Below the pieces are notes generated by a model, which was not told the origin of the DNA, made no database searches, and saw only the letters and a program-made list of their open reading frames with translations. From Actinomycetota bacterium (GTDB lineage Bacteria > Actinomycetota > Acidimicrobiia > Acidimicrobiales > BP-101), in assembly GCA_030838265.1 (NCBI GenBank), contig JAUTXA010000242.1, positions 1-23,390 on the forward strand: a stretch of DNA of 23,390 nucleotides. Reading direction: 5' to 3'. Of the stretch, positions 14,199 through 21,977 are shown one piece after another (within the stretch, counting starts at the first letter, position 1; each line of letters opens with the position of its first letter). A program made the position numbers and the translations under genes.

Positions 14199-14945
14199 TC
14201 AGTCGGGGACGGTGAGGACTTCGGGGCCGTCGTCGAGAATGGCGATGGTGTGCTCGACGTGGGCCGAGAGAGAGCCGTCGGCGGTGACGACGCTCCAGCC
14301 ATCGTCGAGGAGACGGGTGCCGGGGCGGCCCATGTTGACCATGGGCTCGATGGCGAAGACCATGCCGGAGCGGAGCTTCGGGCCCCGGGAGCCTGGGTCG
14401 TAGTTGGGGACCTGGGGGTCCTCGTGCATGGCCGTGCCGATGGCGTGGCCGACGTACTCCCGCACGACCGAGTAGCCGGCTGCCTCGGCCACCTTCTGGA
14501 CGGCGGCGCCGATGTCATAGAGGCGATTGCCCTCGTGCATCATCTCGATGCCGGCCCAGAGTGACTCCTCGGTGACCCGGATCAGGCGCTCGGCGTCGGC
14601 CGAGATCGACCCCACACCCATGGTGTACGCGGCGTCGCCGTGGTAGCCCTCGATGATCGCCCCGCAGTCGATCGAGATGATGTCGCCCTCGTCGAGCCGC
14701 ACCGACGGGGCCGGGATGCCGTGGACGATCATGTCGTTGGGCGACGTGCAGATCACCGCCGGAAAGCCGTGGTAGTTGAGGAAGTTGGACTTGGCGCCGC
14801 GGCGGTCGAGCACCCCGCGAGCCACAGCGTCGAGCTCGGCGGTCGTGACGCCAGGGCGGACGGCCTCCCGGGTCTTGGAGTGCATCTCGGCGACCACCCG
14901 CCCGGCCTTGCGCATCTTGGCGATCTCTTCCTGACTTCGCCTCAC
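14199..14945 (-). CDS. map: Type I methionine aminopeptidase
   Basis: This enzyme removes the initiator methionine from new proteins. The 248-residue product contains all five metal ligands in family context: D93 (SIDCGA), D104 (YHGDAA), H167 (VGHAIGTAMHE), E200 (FAIEPMV) and E231 (VEHTIA). H75 in IVHGIP is the expected substrate-contact histidine. There is no N-terminal SH3-binding or zinc-finger extension. The start is GTG at 14945, overlapping the adk stop in GTGA. It is the last gene of the secY-adk-map run; a palindrome follows 67 bp downstream. Confidence 0.98.
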   Translation of the reverse strand: MRRSQEEIAKMRKAGRVVAEMHSKTREAVRPGVTTAELDAVARGVLDRRGAKSNFLNYHGFPAVICTSPNDMIVHGIPAPSVRLDEGDIISIDCGAIIEGYHGDAAYTMGVGSISADAERLIRVTEESLWAGIEMMHEGNRLYDIGAAVQKVAEAAGYSVVREYVGHAIGTAMHEDPQVPNYDPGSRGPKLRSGMVFAIEPMVNMGRPGTRLLDDGWSVVTADGSLSAHVEHTIAILDDGPEVLTVPD

Positions 14946-15610
14946 CCGTGCACTCCCCTACGTCGGTCGACGGCCCGCACCAACCGGGCAAACACTTCGT
15001 CCGGATTGCCCATGGCGTCGATGGTGACCAGCTTGTCGCGCTCGAGGTACCACGCGATCAGCGGCTCGGTCGAGGCCTCGTAGATCTCGAGACGTCGGCG
15101 AATCGCCTCCTCGCGATCATCGTCGCGCTGCACCACCTCACCACCGCAGTTGTCGCAGGTCCAGTCGTGCTTGGGCCGGTTCTCGGTGGAGTAGTTCGTC
15201 TGGCACACCTGGCAGACCCGACGGCTGGCCAGGCGGCGGAGGGCCTGCTCGGTTGGCAGCTCGAGATCGATGGCCAGATCGATGCCTCGAGGCGCCAACA
15301 TGTCCCACAGGGCCTCGGCCTGCTCGGTCGTGCGGGGGAAGCCGTCGAGGATGAAGCCCCGGTTGGCCGTGTCGTCCTGGTTGATGCGCTCCCGCACGAC
15401 GCCGATCACGACCTCGTCCGGCACCAGCTCGCCGGCGTCCATGAACTCACGGGCCCGGAGCCCGAATTCGGTGCCCATGCGTCCTGCGGCCCGAAACATG
15501 TCGCCGGTCGAGATGTGAGGCACGACGTAGTGGCGCGCCACACGAACGCATTGCGTGCCCTTGCCGGCTCCCTGTTTGCCGAGGATGAGGAGACGGACGC
15601 CGGGGACCAC
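14942..15610 (-). CDS. adk: Adenylate kinase with zinc-cysteine LID
   Basis: Adenylate kinase interconverts ATP+AMP and 2 ADP. The 222-residue product has the P-loop GKQGAGKGTQ (11-20; most homologues have GPPGAGKGT), the AMP-site segment GFILDGFPRTTEQ (85-97) and a long-form LID. The LID has four cysteines, C133, C136, C152 and C155, the zinc-type LID known from many Gram-positive enzymes. The GTG start at 15610 directly follows the secY TAA stop, and no clear separate Shine-Dalgarno site is visible, so translation is probably coupled to secY. The order secY-adk-map is standard. Confidence 0.98.
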   Translation of the reverse strand: MVPGVRLLILGKQGAGKGTQCVRVARHYVVPHISTGDMFRAAGRMGTEFGLRAREFMDAGELVPDEVVIGVVRERINQDDTANRGFILDGFPRTTEQAEALWDMLAPRGIDLAIDLELPTEQALRRLASRRVCQVCQTNYSTENRPKHDWTCDNCGGEVVQRDDDREEAIRRRLEIYEASTEPLIAWYLERDKLVTIDAMGNPDEVFARLVRAVDRRRGVHG

Positions 15611-16909
15611 TTACCTGGTGAGGAAGCCCTCGTAGTTCCGCATCGTGAGCTGGCTGTCGATCTGCTTCATCGTCTCGAGGGCCACGCCGACCGCGATCAG
15701 CAGCGTCGTGCCCGCGAAGGGGTAGCGGTTGATGTGCTGCGTCACCAGGAACAGCGACGGCAGCAGGGCGATGAAGGCGAGGAAGAGCGAGCCGGGCAGC
15801 GTGATGCGGGTGAGGATTCCCTGCAGGTGTCGCTCGGTGGGCGGGCCGGGCCGGATGCCGGGGATGTAGCCGCCCTGCTTGCGGATGATGTCGGCCTGCT
15901 GGTGCGGGTCGAACTGGATCGCGTTGTAGAAGTAGGTGAAGCCGATGATCAGCAGGCCGTAGATCGAGATGTAGTACAGGCTGGTGGGCTGCACCAGGTG
16001 GTTGTTGATGAAGGACCGCACCGCCACCCAGGGCACCACGTTCGACAGCAGGGACGGGAAGTAGAGCACCGAGCTTGCGAAGATGATGGGGATCACGCCG
16101 GCCTGGTTCACCTTCAGGGGGATGTAGGTGCTCTGGCCGCCATACATGCGTCGCCCCACGACCCGTTTGGCGAACTGCACGGGGATCCGGCGCTGCCCCT
16201 GCTCGACGAAGATGATGCCCACCAGGAGCACGAGGGTCAGGGCGATGATGATGCCGAACTTGAAGCCGCCGCCCTCGGCCAGGATGGCGCTGCCGCCGGC
16301 CGGCATCCCGGATACGACGTTGGCCATGATGAGCAAGGACATGCCCTGACCGATGCCCCGCTGGGTGATGAGCTCACCGAGCCACATGACGAACACCGTG
16401 CCCGCCGTCATCGAGAGCACGACCAGCATGACGCGGGGAAGGGTGAAGTTGGGGAGGATGTCGACATTGGCCAGGCCGCTGTTGCCGAGCAGGCCCTGGC
16501 CACCGTTGTGGAACACAAAGGCCAGGCCGGTCGACTGCATCAGGGCCAGGGCCAAGGTCATGTAGCGAGCCGTCTGGGTCAGCTTCTTCTGGCCCACGGC
16601 CCCCTGCTCGCGCCACTCCTCGAGCTTGGGGATGACGACCACGAGCAGCTGCAGGATGATCTCGGCCGTGATGTAGGGCATGATCCCCAGCCCGAAGACG
16701 GCGAACCGGGTGAGGGCCCCGCCCGAGAACAGGTTGAGGAACCCGAGCACGCCGCCCGCCTTGGCCGCCTCCTCCAGCCGCTGGACGGCGCTGAAGTCGA
16801 TGCCGGGGACGGGGATCTGGGCACCCAGGCGGTACAGCACGATGATGGCCAGGGTGAAGAAGATCTTGTTCCGGAGATCCGGAACCTTGAACCTCTTGAC
16901 GAATTTCAT
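15611..16909 (-). CDS. secY: Protein translocase subunit SecY
   Basis: SecY is the channel of the Sec translocon, exporting and inserting proteins through the cytoplasmic membrane. The 432-residue product shows the two SecY signatures, GLGIMPYITAEIILQLL (73-89) and LGELITQRGIGQGMSLLI (177-194; Gln replaces the usual Asn in GIGNG). It also has the cytoplasmic C5-loop motif GIRPGPPTERHL (351-362), important for SecA or ribosome contact in the family. Hydrophobic segments fit the ten-helix fold. A GGAG site sits 7 nt before the ATG, and the gap to rplO is 30 bp, longer than most here. Confidence 0.99.
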   Translation of the reverse strand: MKFVKRFKVPDLRNKIFFTLAIIVLYRLGAQIPVPGIDFSAVQRLEEAAKAGGVLGFLNLFSGGALTRFAVFGLGIMPYITAEIILQLLVVVIPKLEEWREQGAVGQKKLTQTARYMTLALALMQSTGLAFVFHNGGQGLLGNSGLANVDILPNFTLPRVMLVVLSMTAGTVFVMWLGELITQRGIGQGMSLLIMANVVSGMPAGGSAILAEGGGFKFGIIIALTLVLLVGIIFVEQGQRRIPVQFAKRVVGRRMYGGQSTYIPLKVNQAGVIPIIFASSVLYFPSLLSNVVPWVAVRSFINNHLVQPTSLYYISIYGLLIIGFTYFYNAIQFDPHQQADIIRKQGGYIPGIRPGPPTERHLQGILTRITLPGSLFLAFIALLPSLFLVTQHINRYPFAGTTLLIAVGVALETMKQIDSQLTMRNYEGFLTR

Positions 16910-16939
16910 GGGCAGGCTCCTGGCCAGGGGCCGGACGGG

Positions 16940-17428
16940 CTAACGGTTGGTGAGGGCGTTGCCCTTCGCCGGCGGTCGACCGTTGCCGAACGGTGGCGGG
17001 AGCACCTCCACGCTACCGCCCGCCGCCGTGATCGCCTGCTCCGCCGACTTCGAGAAGGCGTGGGCCTTCACCTGGACCGCCCGGGTGAGGTCGCCACGAC
17101 CCAGAACCTTCACCAGGCCGTGCTTGTGAACCAGGCCGCGGGCCCGTAGCGACTCGGGGCTCACGTCGTCGCCGTCGAAACCTTGGAGGGTGTCGAGGTT
17201 GACCACGACGTACTCGACGCGGAAGGGGTTCTTGAAGCCCTTGAGCTTCGGGACGCGCTGGGCCAGCGGCAGCTGACCGCCCTCGAAGCCCGCCTTGATG
17301 TTGTTGCGAGCGCCCTGGCCCTTGGTGCCGCGGCCGGCGGTCTTACCGCCCTTGCCGCCTATGCCGCGGCCGACGCGGCGGCGGCCTTTGGTCGAGCCGG
17401 GGGCGGGCTGCAGATCGTGGACCTTCAC
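16940..17428 (-). CDS. rplO: 50S ribosomal protein L15
   Basis: L15 binds 23S rRNA late in assembly. The 162-residue product starts with the Gly/Lys-rich GSTKGRRRVGRGIGGKGGKTAGRGTKGQGAR tract split across residues 11-41 and has the GFEGGQLPLAQRVPKLKGF motif. The C-terminal SKSAEQAITAAGGSVEV is also typical. A short Pro-rich tail ends the protein. The start is GTG at 17428, overlapping the rpmD stop in GTGA. Confidence 0.98.
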   Translation of the reverse strand: MKVHDLQPAPGSTKGRRRVGRGIGGKGGKTAGRGTKGQGARNNIKAGFEGGQLPLAQRVPKLKGFKNPFRVEYVVVNLDTLQGFDGDDVSPESLRARGLVHKHGLVKVLGRGDLTRAVQVKAHAFSKSAEQAITAAGGSVEVLPPPFGNGRPPAKGNALTNR

Positions 17429-17625
17429 TTGGTGCTCCCTTCGGCGCCAACCTCTTGCACCGAGATCAGGTGGGGCACGCGGGCGATCATCCCCCGGATC
17501 TCGGGGCGATCGGGAAGCGTGTTGGACTTGCCGATGCGACCCAGACCCAGGGCGCGCAGCGTGCCACGGTGCTTGGGCTTGGAGCCGATCGCCGAGCGGA
17601 CCTGGGTGACGAGCAGGTCAGCCAT
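17425..17625 (-). CDS. rpmD: 50S ribosomal protein L30
   Basis: L30 is a small large-subunit protein. The 66-residue product reads MADLLVTQVRSAIGSKPKHR then GTLRALGLGRIGKSNTLPDR, matching the L30 core (QVRSxIGxxxxxRxTLxALGLxR), and has a short C-terminal end rich in Gly and Glu. I chose the ATG at 17625, 1 bp after the rpsE stop. The frame is open to an ATG at 17679, but that would run 54 bp into rpsE and add 18 non-family residues. Confidence 0.97.
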   Translation of the reverse strand: MADLLVTQVRSAIGSKPKHRGTLRALGLGRIGKSNTLPDRPEIRGMIARVPHLISVQEVGAEGSTK

Positions 17626-17626
17626 C

Positions 17627-18181
17627 TCAGGCCACCTCGGTGGGCTGGTGCGTGCCGCGCTTGCGCTCGTTGAAGGCATTCAACATGCCCTTCGGGGCGA
17701 CCTCTTCGGGGGACTTGCCCCGCTTGCGGGCCACCTCGTCAGGAGACGTCAGGGCCTTCAGGCCGGCGATCGTGGCGTGGGCCACATTGATCGAGTTCGA
17801 CGAGCCCAGCGACTTGCAGAGCACGTCGTGGATACCGGCCGCTTCGAGGATGACGCGTGCCGCGCCGCCGGCGATCACGCCAGTACCGGGAGCAGCGGGC
17901 TTGAGCAGGACGCGGCCCGCGCCGGCCTCGCCGATGATGGGGTGGGTGATCGTCGAGCCGGCCAGGTTCACGGGGAAGACGTTCTTACGAGCGTCCTCGG
18001 TGGCCTTCTGCATGGCCAGCGCCACTTCCTTGGCCTTGCCGTAGCCCAGGCCGACCTTGCCGTTGCCGTCGCCGACGACCATGAGGGCGGCAAAGCTGAA
18101 GCGCCGGCCGCCCTTGACCACCTTGGCCACCCGGTTGGGCCGGCCGATCGGCCGCTCTTCGAACTGCGAATCGTTCGCCAT
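17627..18181 (-). CDS. rpsE: 30S ribosomal protein S5
   Basis: S5 acts at the mRNA entry site and in decoding fidelity. The 184-residue product has the double-stranded-RNA-like domain (RVAKVVKGGRRFSFAALMVV, 17-36), GNGKVGLGYGKAKEV (39-53) and the C-terminal domain with KPAAPGTGVIAGGAARVILEAAGI. Its last 25 residues form a hydrophilic tail. The ATG overlaps the rplR stop by 1 bp (TGATG). Confidence 0.98.
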   Translation of the reverse strand: MANDSQFEERPIGRPNRVAKVVKGGRRFSFAALMVVGDGNGKVGLGYGKAKEVALAMQKATEDARKNVFPVNLAGSTITHPIIGEAGAGRVLLKPAAPGTGVIAGGAARVILEAAGIHDVLCKSLGSSNSINVAHATIAGLKALTSPDEVARKRGKSPEEVAPKGMLNAFNERKRGTHQPTEVA

Positions 18182-18546
18182 CAGAACTCCAAACCGGCTT
18201 CTCGGGCCGCGTCAGCGAGGGCCGCCACGCGGCCGTGATACTGGAAACCACCGCGGTCGAACACGACCTTGGCCACACCGGCCGCCTTGGCGCGCTCACC
18301 GACGAGGCGGCCGACAGTGGTGGCGGCGTCGCGGTTGCCGGTGGCCGACGACCGCAGATCGGACTCGATGGTCGAGGCCGCGGCCAGGGTACGGCCCGTG
18401 GCGTCGTCGATGACCTGGGCGGTGATGTGCTTGTTGGACCGGAAGACCGCGAGGCGAGGCCGGTCGGCCGTGCCTTGCACCTTCTTCCGGACCCGGAAGT
18501 GGCGGCGGGCCCGCAGCTGCTGCTTGTGCTTGGTGGAGCGGCTCAC
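18181..18546 (-). CDS. rplR: 50S ribosomal protein L18
   Basis: L18 brings 5S rRNA to the large subunit together with L5. The 121-residue product has RARRHFRVRKKVQGTADRPRL (12-32), FRSNKHITAQVIDD and the C-terminal VVFDRGGFQYHGRVAALADAAREAGLEF, all diagnostic. The start is GTG at 18546 inside a GTGA overlap with the rplF stop. Gene position between rplF and rpsE is standard. Confidence 0.98.
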   Translation of the reverse strand: MSRSTKHKQQLRARRHFRVRKKVQGTADRPRLAVFRSNKHITAQVIDDATGRTLAAASTIESDLRSSATGNRDAATTVGRLVGERAKAAGVAKVVFDRGGFQYHGRVAALADAAREAGLEF

Positions 18547-19082
18547 TTGGCTGCCTTCCCTGCCTTGCGCTGCACGTACTCGCCCGCGTAGCGCACGCCC
18601 TTGCCCTTGTAGGGCTCGGGCTTGCGGATCTTGCGAATGTTGGCGGCCACCTGCCCGACCAGCTCCTTGTCGATGCCCTTCACCGTGATGCGGGTCGGAA
18701 GGGGCACCTCGAAGGTGATGCCTGACGGTGCGTCGACGACGACGGAGTGGCTGAAGCCGAGGGCCAGCTCGATTTGGTTCGGACCCTTGGCCGTGGCCCG
18801 ATAGCCGACGCCGACGATCTCGAGCTCCTTGACGAAGCCCGCCGTCACACCGGTGACCATGTTGTTGACCAGCGAGCGCGACAGACCGTGCAGCGCGCGG
18901 TTGTGGCGCTCGTCGTCGGGACGCTCGACGAGCAACGTCGAGTCCTCCTGACGAAGGGTGATCTCGCCGGGGAGGTCTCGCTCGAGGGTGCCCTGCGGCC
19001 CCTTGACGACGACGTGGCGGCCGTTGACCGACACGTCGACACCGGAGGGGACCGGGATGGGGGATCGTCCGATTCGGGACAT
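18543..19082 (-). CDS. rplF: 50S ribosomal protein L6
   Basis: L6 lies near the factor-binding site of the large subunit. The 179-residue product begins MSRIGRSPIPVPSGVDV and has the two repeated L6 folds. The C-terminal signature KPEPYKGKGVRYAGEYVQRKAGK is split across residues 153-175. Length is normal. It lies 13 bp after rpsH. Confidence 0.99.
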   Translation of the reverse strand: MSRIGRSPIPVPSGVDVSVNGRHVVVKGPQGTLERDLPGEITLRQEDSTLLVERPDDERHNRALHGLSRSLVNNMVTGVTAGFVKELEIVGVGYRATAKGPNQIELALGFSHSVVVDAPSGITFEVPLPTRITVKGIDKELVGQVAANIRKIRKPEPYKGKGVRYAGEYVQRKAGKAAK

Positions 19083-19095
19083 CAGCGTTGGCCTT

Positions 19096-19500
19096 TCACC
19101 ACACGTAACAGAGGATCTCGCCGCCCACGCGGCGCTGGCGCGCCTCGCGGTCGGTCATGAGCCCATGGCTGGTCGAGAGCACGGCGACACCGAGTCCGCC
19201 GAGCACTCGGGGCAGGACGTCGGCCTTGGTGTAGACGCGCAGGCCGGGCTTGGAGACCCGGCGGATGCCAGAGATGGTACGGCTCCGGTCGGGCTGATAC
19301 TTCATGGTTATCTCGAGCGTGCGCCCGGGACGACCAGGGTTGTCGGCCACGTTGAAGCCGCCGATGTAGCCCTCCTTCTCGAGGATGGCGGCCAGCGCCT
19401 CCTTGAGCTTGGACGAGGGCATGCGCACCGTGTCGTGCATCGCCACGTTGGCGTTGCGGATGCGGGTGAGCATGTCGGCAATGGGATCGGTCATCGTCAT
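19096..19500 (-). CDS. rpsH: 30S ribosomal protein S8
   Basis: S8 binds the central domain of 16S rRNA. The 134-residue product starts MTMTDPIADMLTRIRNANVA and ends with the S8 signature GLRVYTKADVLPRVLGGLGVAVLSTS, then VGGEILCYVW. The MTMTDPIAD start is the form usual in actinobacteria; the second ATG two codons on would also work. In E. coli S8 represses the spc operon by binding near the L5 start; no matching mRNA structure was assigned here. Confidence 0.98.
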   Translation of the reverse strand: MTMTDPIADMLTRIRNANVAMHDTVRMPSSKLKEALAAILEKEGYIGGFNVADNPGRPGRTLEITMKYQPDRSRTISGIRRVSKPGLRVYTKADVLPRVLGGLGVAVLSTSHGLMTDREARQRRVGGEILCYVW

Positions 19501-19511
19501 CGCGCCACCCC

Positions 19512-19697
19512 CTACCAGCTCGCCTTGGTGACGCCGGGAACCTCACCGGCGTGGACCAGCTCGCGCAGGCAGATGCGGCACAGGCCGAACTTGCGGAAGA
19601 CGGCACGCGGGCGTCCGCACCGCTGGCACCGGGTGTAGCCCCGCACCTTGAACTTCGGCTTGCGCTGCTGCTTCTGAATGAGTGCCTTCTTGGCCAT
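19512..19697 (-). CDS. rpsZ: 30S ribosomal protein S14, zinc (type Z) form
   Basis: S14 is a small-subunit head protein. This 61-residue form has the zinc ribbon C24, C27, C40 and C43 (YTRCQRCGRPRAVF and FGLCRICLRELVHAGEVPGV) and ends KASW, the hallmarks of type Z S14. It is the usual operon copy in Gram-positives; a longer zinc-free paralogue may exist elsewhere in the genome. It lies 3 bp after rplE and 11 bp before rpsH. Confidence 0.98.
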   Translation of the reverse strand: MAKKALIQKQQRKPKFKVRGYTRCQRCGRPRAVFRKFGLCRICLRELVHAGEVPGVTKASW

Positions 19698-19700
19698 GCT

Positions 19701-20273
19701 CTAGGACTGCCCCTCGCGCTTGAACGGGAAGCCGAAGGCATCAAGCAGGGCCTTGCCCTCGGCGTTGGTACGGGCCGTCGTGACGATGGTGATGTCCATG
19801 CCACGAGGCGTGTCGATCTTGTCGTAGTCGATCTCCGGGAAGATCAGCTGCTCGGTCACGCCGAACGTGTAGTTGCCCCGGCCGTCGAAGCTGTTCGCCG
19901 GCAGGCCGCGGAAGTCACGGATGCGCGGGATGGCCAGGCTGACGAGCCGGTCGAAGAACTCCCACATCCGGTCGCCCCGCATCGTGACCTTGGCCCCGAT
20001 GTCGTTGCCCTCGCGGAGCTTGAAGGCGGCGATCGACTTGCGGGCCTTGGTCACCAGCGGCTTCTGACCGGTGATCACCGTGAGGTCCTTGACCGCCCCG
20101 GCGAGCAGCGACTGCTGCTGGGTGGCCTTGCCCACGCCCATGTTGACCACGATCTTCTCGAACCGCGGCACTTCCATGATGTTGGCCAGCCCGAGGGTCT
20201 CCTTGAGCTGCTGACGGATCTCGTTGTCGTAGCGCTGCTTGAGCCGAGGCCGCTCGGTGGTTGCGGTAGCCAT
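19701..20273 (-). CDS. rplE: 50S ribosomal protein L5
   Basis: L5 binds 5S rRNA and contacts P-site tRNA. The 190-residue product begins MATATTERPRLKQRYDNEIR and carries ANIMEVPRFEKIVVNMGVG, TGQKPLVTKARKSIAAFKLR, LPRIRDFRG-like LAIPRIRDFRGL and the C-terminal GMDITIVTTA, FGFPFKR. I chose the ATG at 20273, which overlaps the rplX stop by 1 bp (TGATG). An in-frame ATG at 20396 would run 123 bp into rplX and adds no family sequence. Confidence 0.98.
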   Translation of the reverse strand: MATATTERPRLKQRYDNEIRQQLKETLGLANIMEVPRFEKIVVNMGVGKATQQQSLLAGAVKDLTVITGQKPLVTKARKSIAAFKLREGNDIGAKVTMRGDRMWEFFDRLVSLAIPRIRDFRGLPANSFDGRGNYTFGVTEQLIFPEIDYDKIDTPRGMDITIVTTARTNAEGKALLDAFGFPFKREGQS

Positions 20274-20608
20274 CAGCCCTCCTTCCTGCGCGGGAGCTCG
20301 GCACCGCACTTGCGGCAGACGCGAATCTTCTGCATGACTCCGGCGGCGTTCTTCTCGATGCGGTAGCCGATGCGAGTGGGCCCGTCGTTGGGGCACACGA
20401 TGGCGACGGCGGATGCCGGCATCGGCATCTCCTTGTCGATGATGCCGCCCTGCATGGTGGCCTTCGTGGCCCGCTGGTGCTTCTTGGCCCGGTTGACCCC
20501 GTCGACGATGACGCGATCCTCGTCGGGAAGGACGCGCATGATGACGCCTTCCTTGCCCCGGTCCTTGCCGGCCCGCACGCGAACGCGATCACCCTTGGTG
20601 AGCTTCAT
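20273..20608 (-). CDS. rplX: 50S ribosomal protein L24
   Basis: L24 is an assembly initiator at the tunnel exit. The 111-residue product has the KOW motif near its start (KGDRVRVRAGKDRGKEGVIMRVLP, with G15-K16 turn region) and the VDGVNRAKKHQRAT segment. The C-terminal C98 and C101 (VCRKCGAELPRR) form a single Cys pair common in L24. The ATG overlaps the rplN stop by 1 bp (TAATG). Confidence 0.97.
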   Translation of the reverse strand: MKLTKGDRVRVRAGKDRGKEGVIMRVLPDEDRVIVDGVNRAKKHQRATKATMQGGIIDKEMPMPASAVAIVCPNDGPTRIGYRIEKNAAGVMQKIRVCRKCGAELPRRKEG

Positions 20609-20976
20609 TACAAGACCTCCGGCGCCAGCGAGACGATGCGCATGAACTTCTTGTCCCGCAGCTCACGGCCCACAGGGCCGAAGATGCGGGTGCCGCGGGG
20701 CTGCTGCTGGTCATTGATGAGAACGGCTGCGTTCTCGTCGATGCGGATGTAGCTGCCATCGGGCCGGCGCTTCTCTTTCTTGGTGCGGACGACGACGCAC
20801 TTGACGACGTCGCCCTTCTTGACGGCCGCGCCGGGGATGGCGTCCTTGACGGTGGCCACGAAGACGTCGCCGATCGAGGCATAGCGCCGCTTCGAGCCGC
20901 CGAGCACCTTGATGCACAGGACGGTCTTGGCGCCCGAGTTGTCGGCCACTCGGAGGCGGGACTCTTGCTGGATCAC
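20608..20976 (-). CDS. rplN: 50S ribosomal protein L14
   Basis: L14 forms an intersubunit bridge and binds assembly or silencing factors. The 122-residue product has the canonical length and sequence: MIQQESRLRVADNSGAKTVL, GDVFVATVKDAIPGAAVKKGDVVKCVVVRTKK and the end REKKF-like LRDKKFMRIVSLAPEVL. The start is GTG at 20976 within a GTGA overlap with the rpsQ stop. Confidence 0.99.
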   Translation of the reverse strand: MIQQESRLRVADNSGAKTVLCIKVLGGSKRRYASIGDVFVATVKDAIPGAAVKKGDVVKCVVVRTKKEKRRPDGSYIRIDENAAVLINDQQQPRGTRIFGPVGRELRDKKFMRIVSLAPEVL

Positions 20977-21251
20977 CGGGCCCGCTCCAGGACATCGATG
21001 ACGCGCCAGCGCTTGAGCTTCGACAGGGGACGGGTCTCCTGCACCCGGACGCGGTCGCCGACCTTCAGGTCGGTGGCCTCGCTATGGGCGTAGAGCTTCT
21101 TGGTGCGCTGCACGGTCTTGGCGTAGCGAGGGTGCCGCACCCGCTCGATCACCGAGACGACAACCGTCTTGTCCATGCCGGTGGACGTGATCCGGCCTTC
21201 CCGCACCTTGCGGGGGTTGGGCCGGGCCTCGGCCGGGCTCTGCTCGGACAT
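20973..21251 (-). CDS. rpsQ: 30S ribosomal protein S17
   Basis: S17 is an OB-fold protein that binds 16S rRNA early. The 92-residue product has a 17-residue hydrophilic N-terminal extension, then REGRITSTGMDKTVVVSVIE, HPRYAKTVQRTKKLYAHSE and the S17 signature VGDRVRVQETRPLSKLKRWRV. The ATG overlaps the rpmC stop by 1 bp (TGATG). Position between rpmC and rplN is standard. Confidence 0.98.
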   Translation of the reverse strand: MSEQSPAEARPNPRKVREGRITSTGMDKTVVVSVIERVRHPRYAKTVQRTKKLYAHSEATDLKVGDRVRVQETRPLSKLKRWRVIDVLERAR

Positions 21252-21544
21252 CAGGACTCCTCCGTGCTTGATGGGTCGCTGCGCTCCGTGCTTGATGTGT
21301 CGCTGCGGTCCGTGGTGGGTGCTGCCTTCGCCTCGAGCGCCTCGGCCTCGGCGATCTCGCGCTCGCGGAGGAGCGTCTTGATGCGGGCGACCTGGCGCTT
21401 GACCTCACCGAGGCGCGACGAGTTGTCGAGCTGACCGGTGACGTGCTGGAAGCGAAGGTTGAAATGGGTCTGCTTGGCCTCGTCGAGTCGGGTCTCGAGC
21501 TCTTCGACCTCGAGGTTGCGCAGCTCCTCGGTCTCGTGGGCCAT
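21251..21544 (-). CDS. rpmC: 50S ribosomal protein L29 with repeat-built C-terminal tail
   Basis: L29 sits at the tunnel exit next to the trigger factor and SRP docking site. Residues 1-65 are a normal L29: ELRNLEVEELETRLDEAKQT, FNLRFQHVTGQLDNSSRLGE and VKRQVARIKTLLRERE. About 32 extra residues follow, ending in two copies of an eight-residue unit (RSDTSSTE, RSDPSSTE) encoded by a 24-bp tandem repeat at 21260-21307. L29 is usually 60-75 residues, so the tail is an addition; it is Ser/Thr/acid-rich and probably disordered. The ATG at 21544 overlaps the rplP stop by 1 bp. Confidence 0.96.
   Translation of the reverse strand: MAHETEELRNLEVEELETRLDEAKQTHFNLRFQHVTGQLDNSSRLGEVKRQVARIKTLLREREIAEAEALEAKAAPTTDRSDTSSTERSDPSSTEES
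21260..21307 (-). repeat. 24-bp tandem repeat, two copies, in rpmC
   Basis: Units 21260-21283 and 21284-21307 differ at one base (position 15 of the unit) and are followed by a decayed partial third copy up to about 21320. The unit length is a multiple of three, so the repeat stays in frame and encodes an eight-residue Ser/Thr/acid-rich unit at the L29 C-terminus. Confidence 0.9.
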
Positions 21545-21975
21545 CAGACCTGCACCTCCTCGACCTGGTGCTTGCGGCTGACGACCTTGGCGCTGATCGG
21601 CAGCTTCTGGATGGCCCGCTCGAGGGCGCCGCGGGCCAGCTCCTCGCCGACCCCGCCGAGCTCGAAGAGGATGCGACCGGGCTTGACCACAGCGACCCAC
21701 AGCTCGGGGTTGCCTTTGCCCGAGCCCATACGGGTCTCGGCCGGCTTGGCGGTGACGGGCTTGTCGGGGAACACCCGGATCCAGACCTTGCCGCCGCGCT
21801 TGACGTGGCGGGTCATGGCGATACGAGCGGCCTCGATCTGGCGAGCGGTGATCCACCCCGGCTCGGTGGCCTGGATGCCGTACTCGCCGAAGGTGATCGT
21901 GACGCCGCCCTTGGCCTTGCCGTTGAGACGGCCGCGCTGCTGCTTGCGGTGCTTGACCTTGCGGGGCATCAACAT
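21544..21975 (-). CDS. rplP: 50S ribosomal protein L16
   Basis: L16 is a large-subunit protein at the A site and central protuberance. The 143-residue product starts MLMPRKVKHRKQQRGRLNGK and has the two family signatures, KRGGKVWIRVFPDKPVTAKP and RMGSGKGNPELWVAVVKPGR. Length is normal. It begins 2 bp after the rpsC stop. Confidence 0.99.
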   Translation of the reverse strand: MLMPRKVKHRKQQRGRLNGKAKGGVTITFGEYGIQATEPGWITARQIEAARIAMTRHVKRGGKVWIRVFPDKPVTAKPAETRMGSGKGNPELWVAVVKPGRILFELGGVGEELARGALERAIQKLPISAKVVSRKHQVEEVQV

Positions 21976-21977
21976 GG

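Noticed and set aside
14948..17149. Very long plus-strand open frame antisense to secY, adk and rplO (and similar long plus-strand frames at 1678-3069, 3232-4959, 12136-14052 and 21993-23354)
   Set aside because: They mirror strongly conserved minus-strand genes. GC-rich third positions remove stop codons from the opposite frames, and the translations are low-complexity with no family motif.
20274..20396. Upstream start for rplE at 20396
   Set aside because: It would overlap rplX by 124 bp and adds non-family sequence; the ATG at 20273 gives the usual L5 N-terminus.
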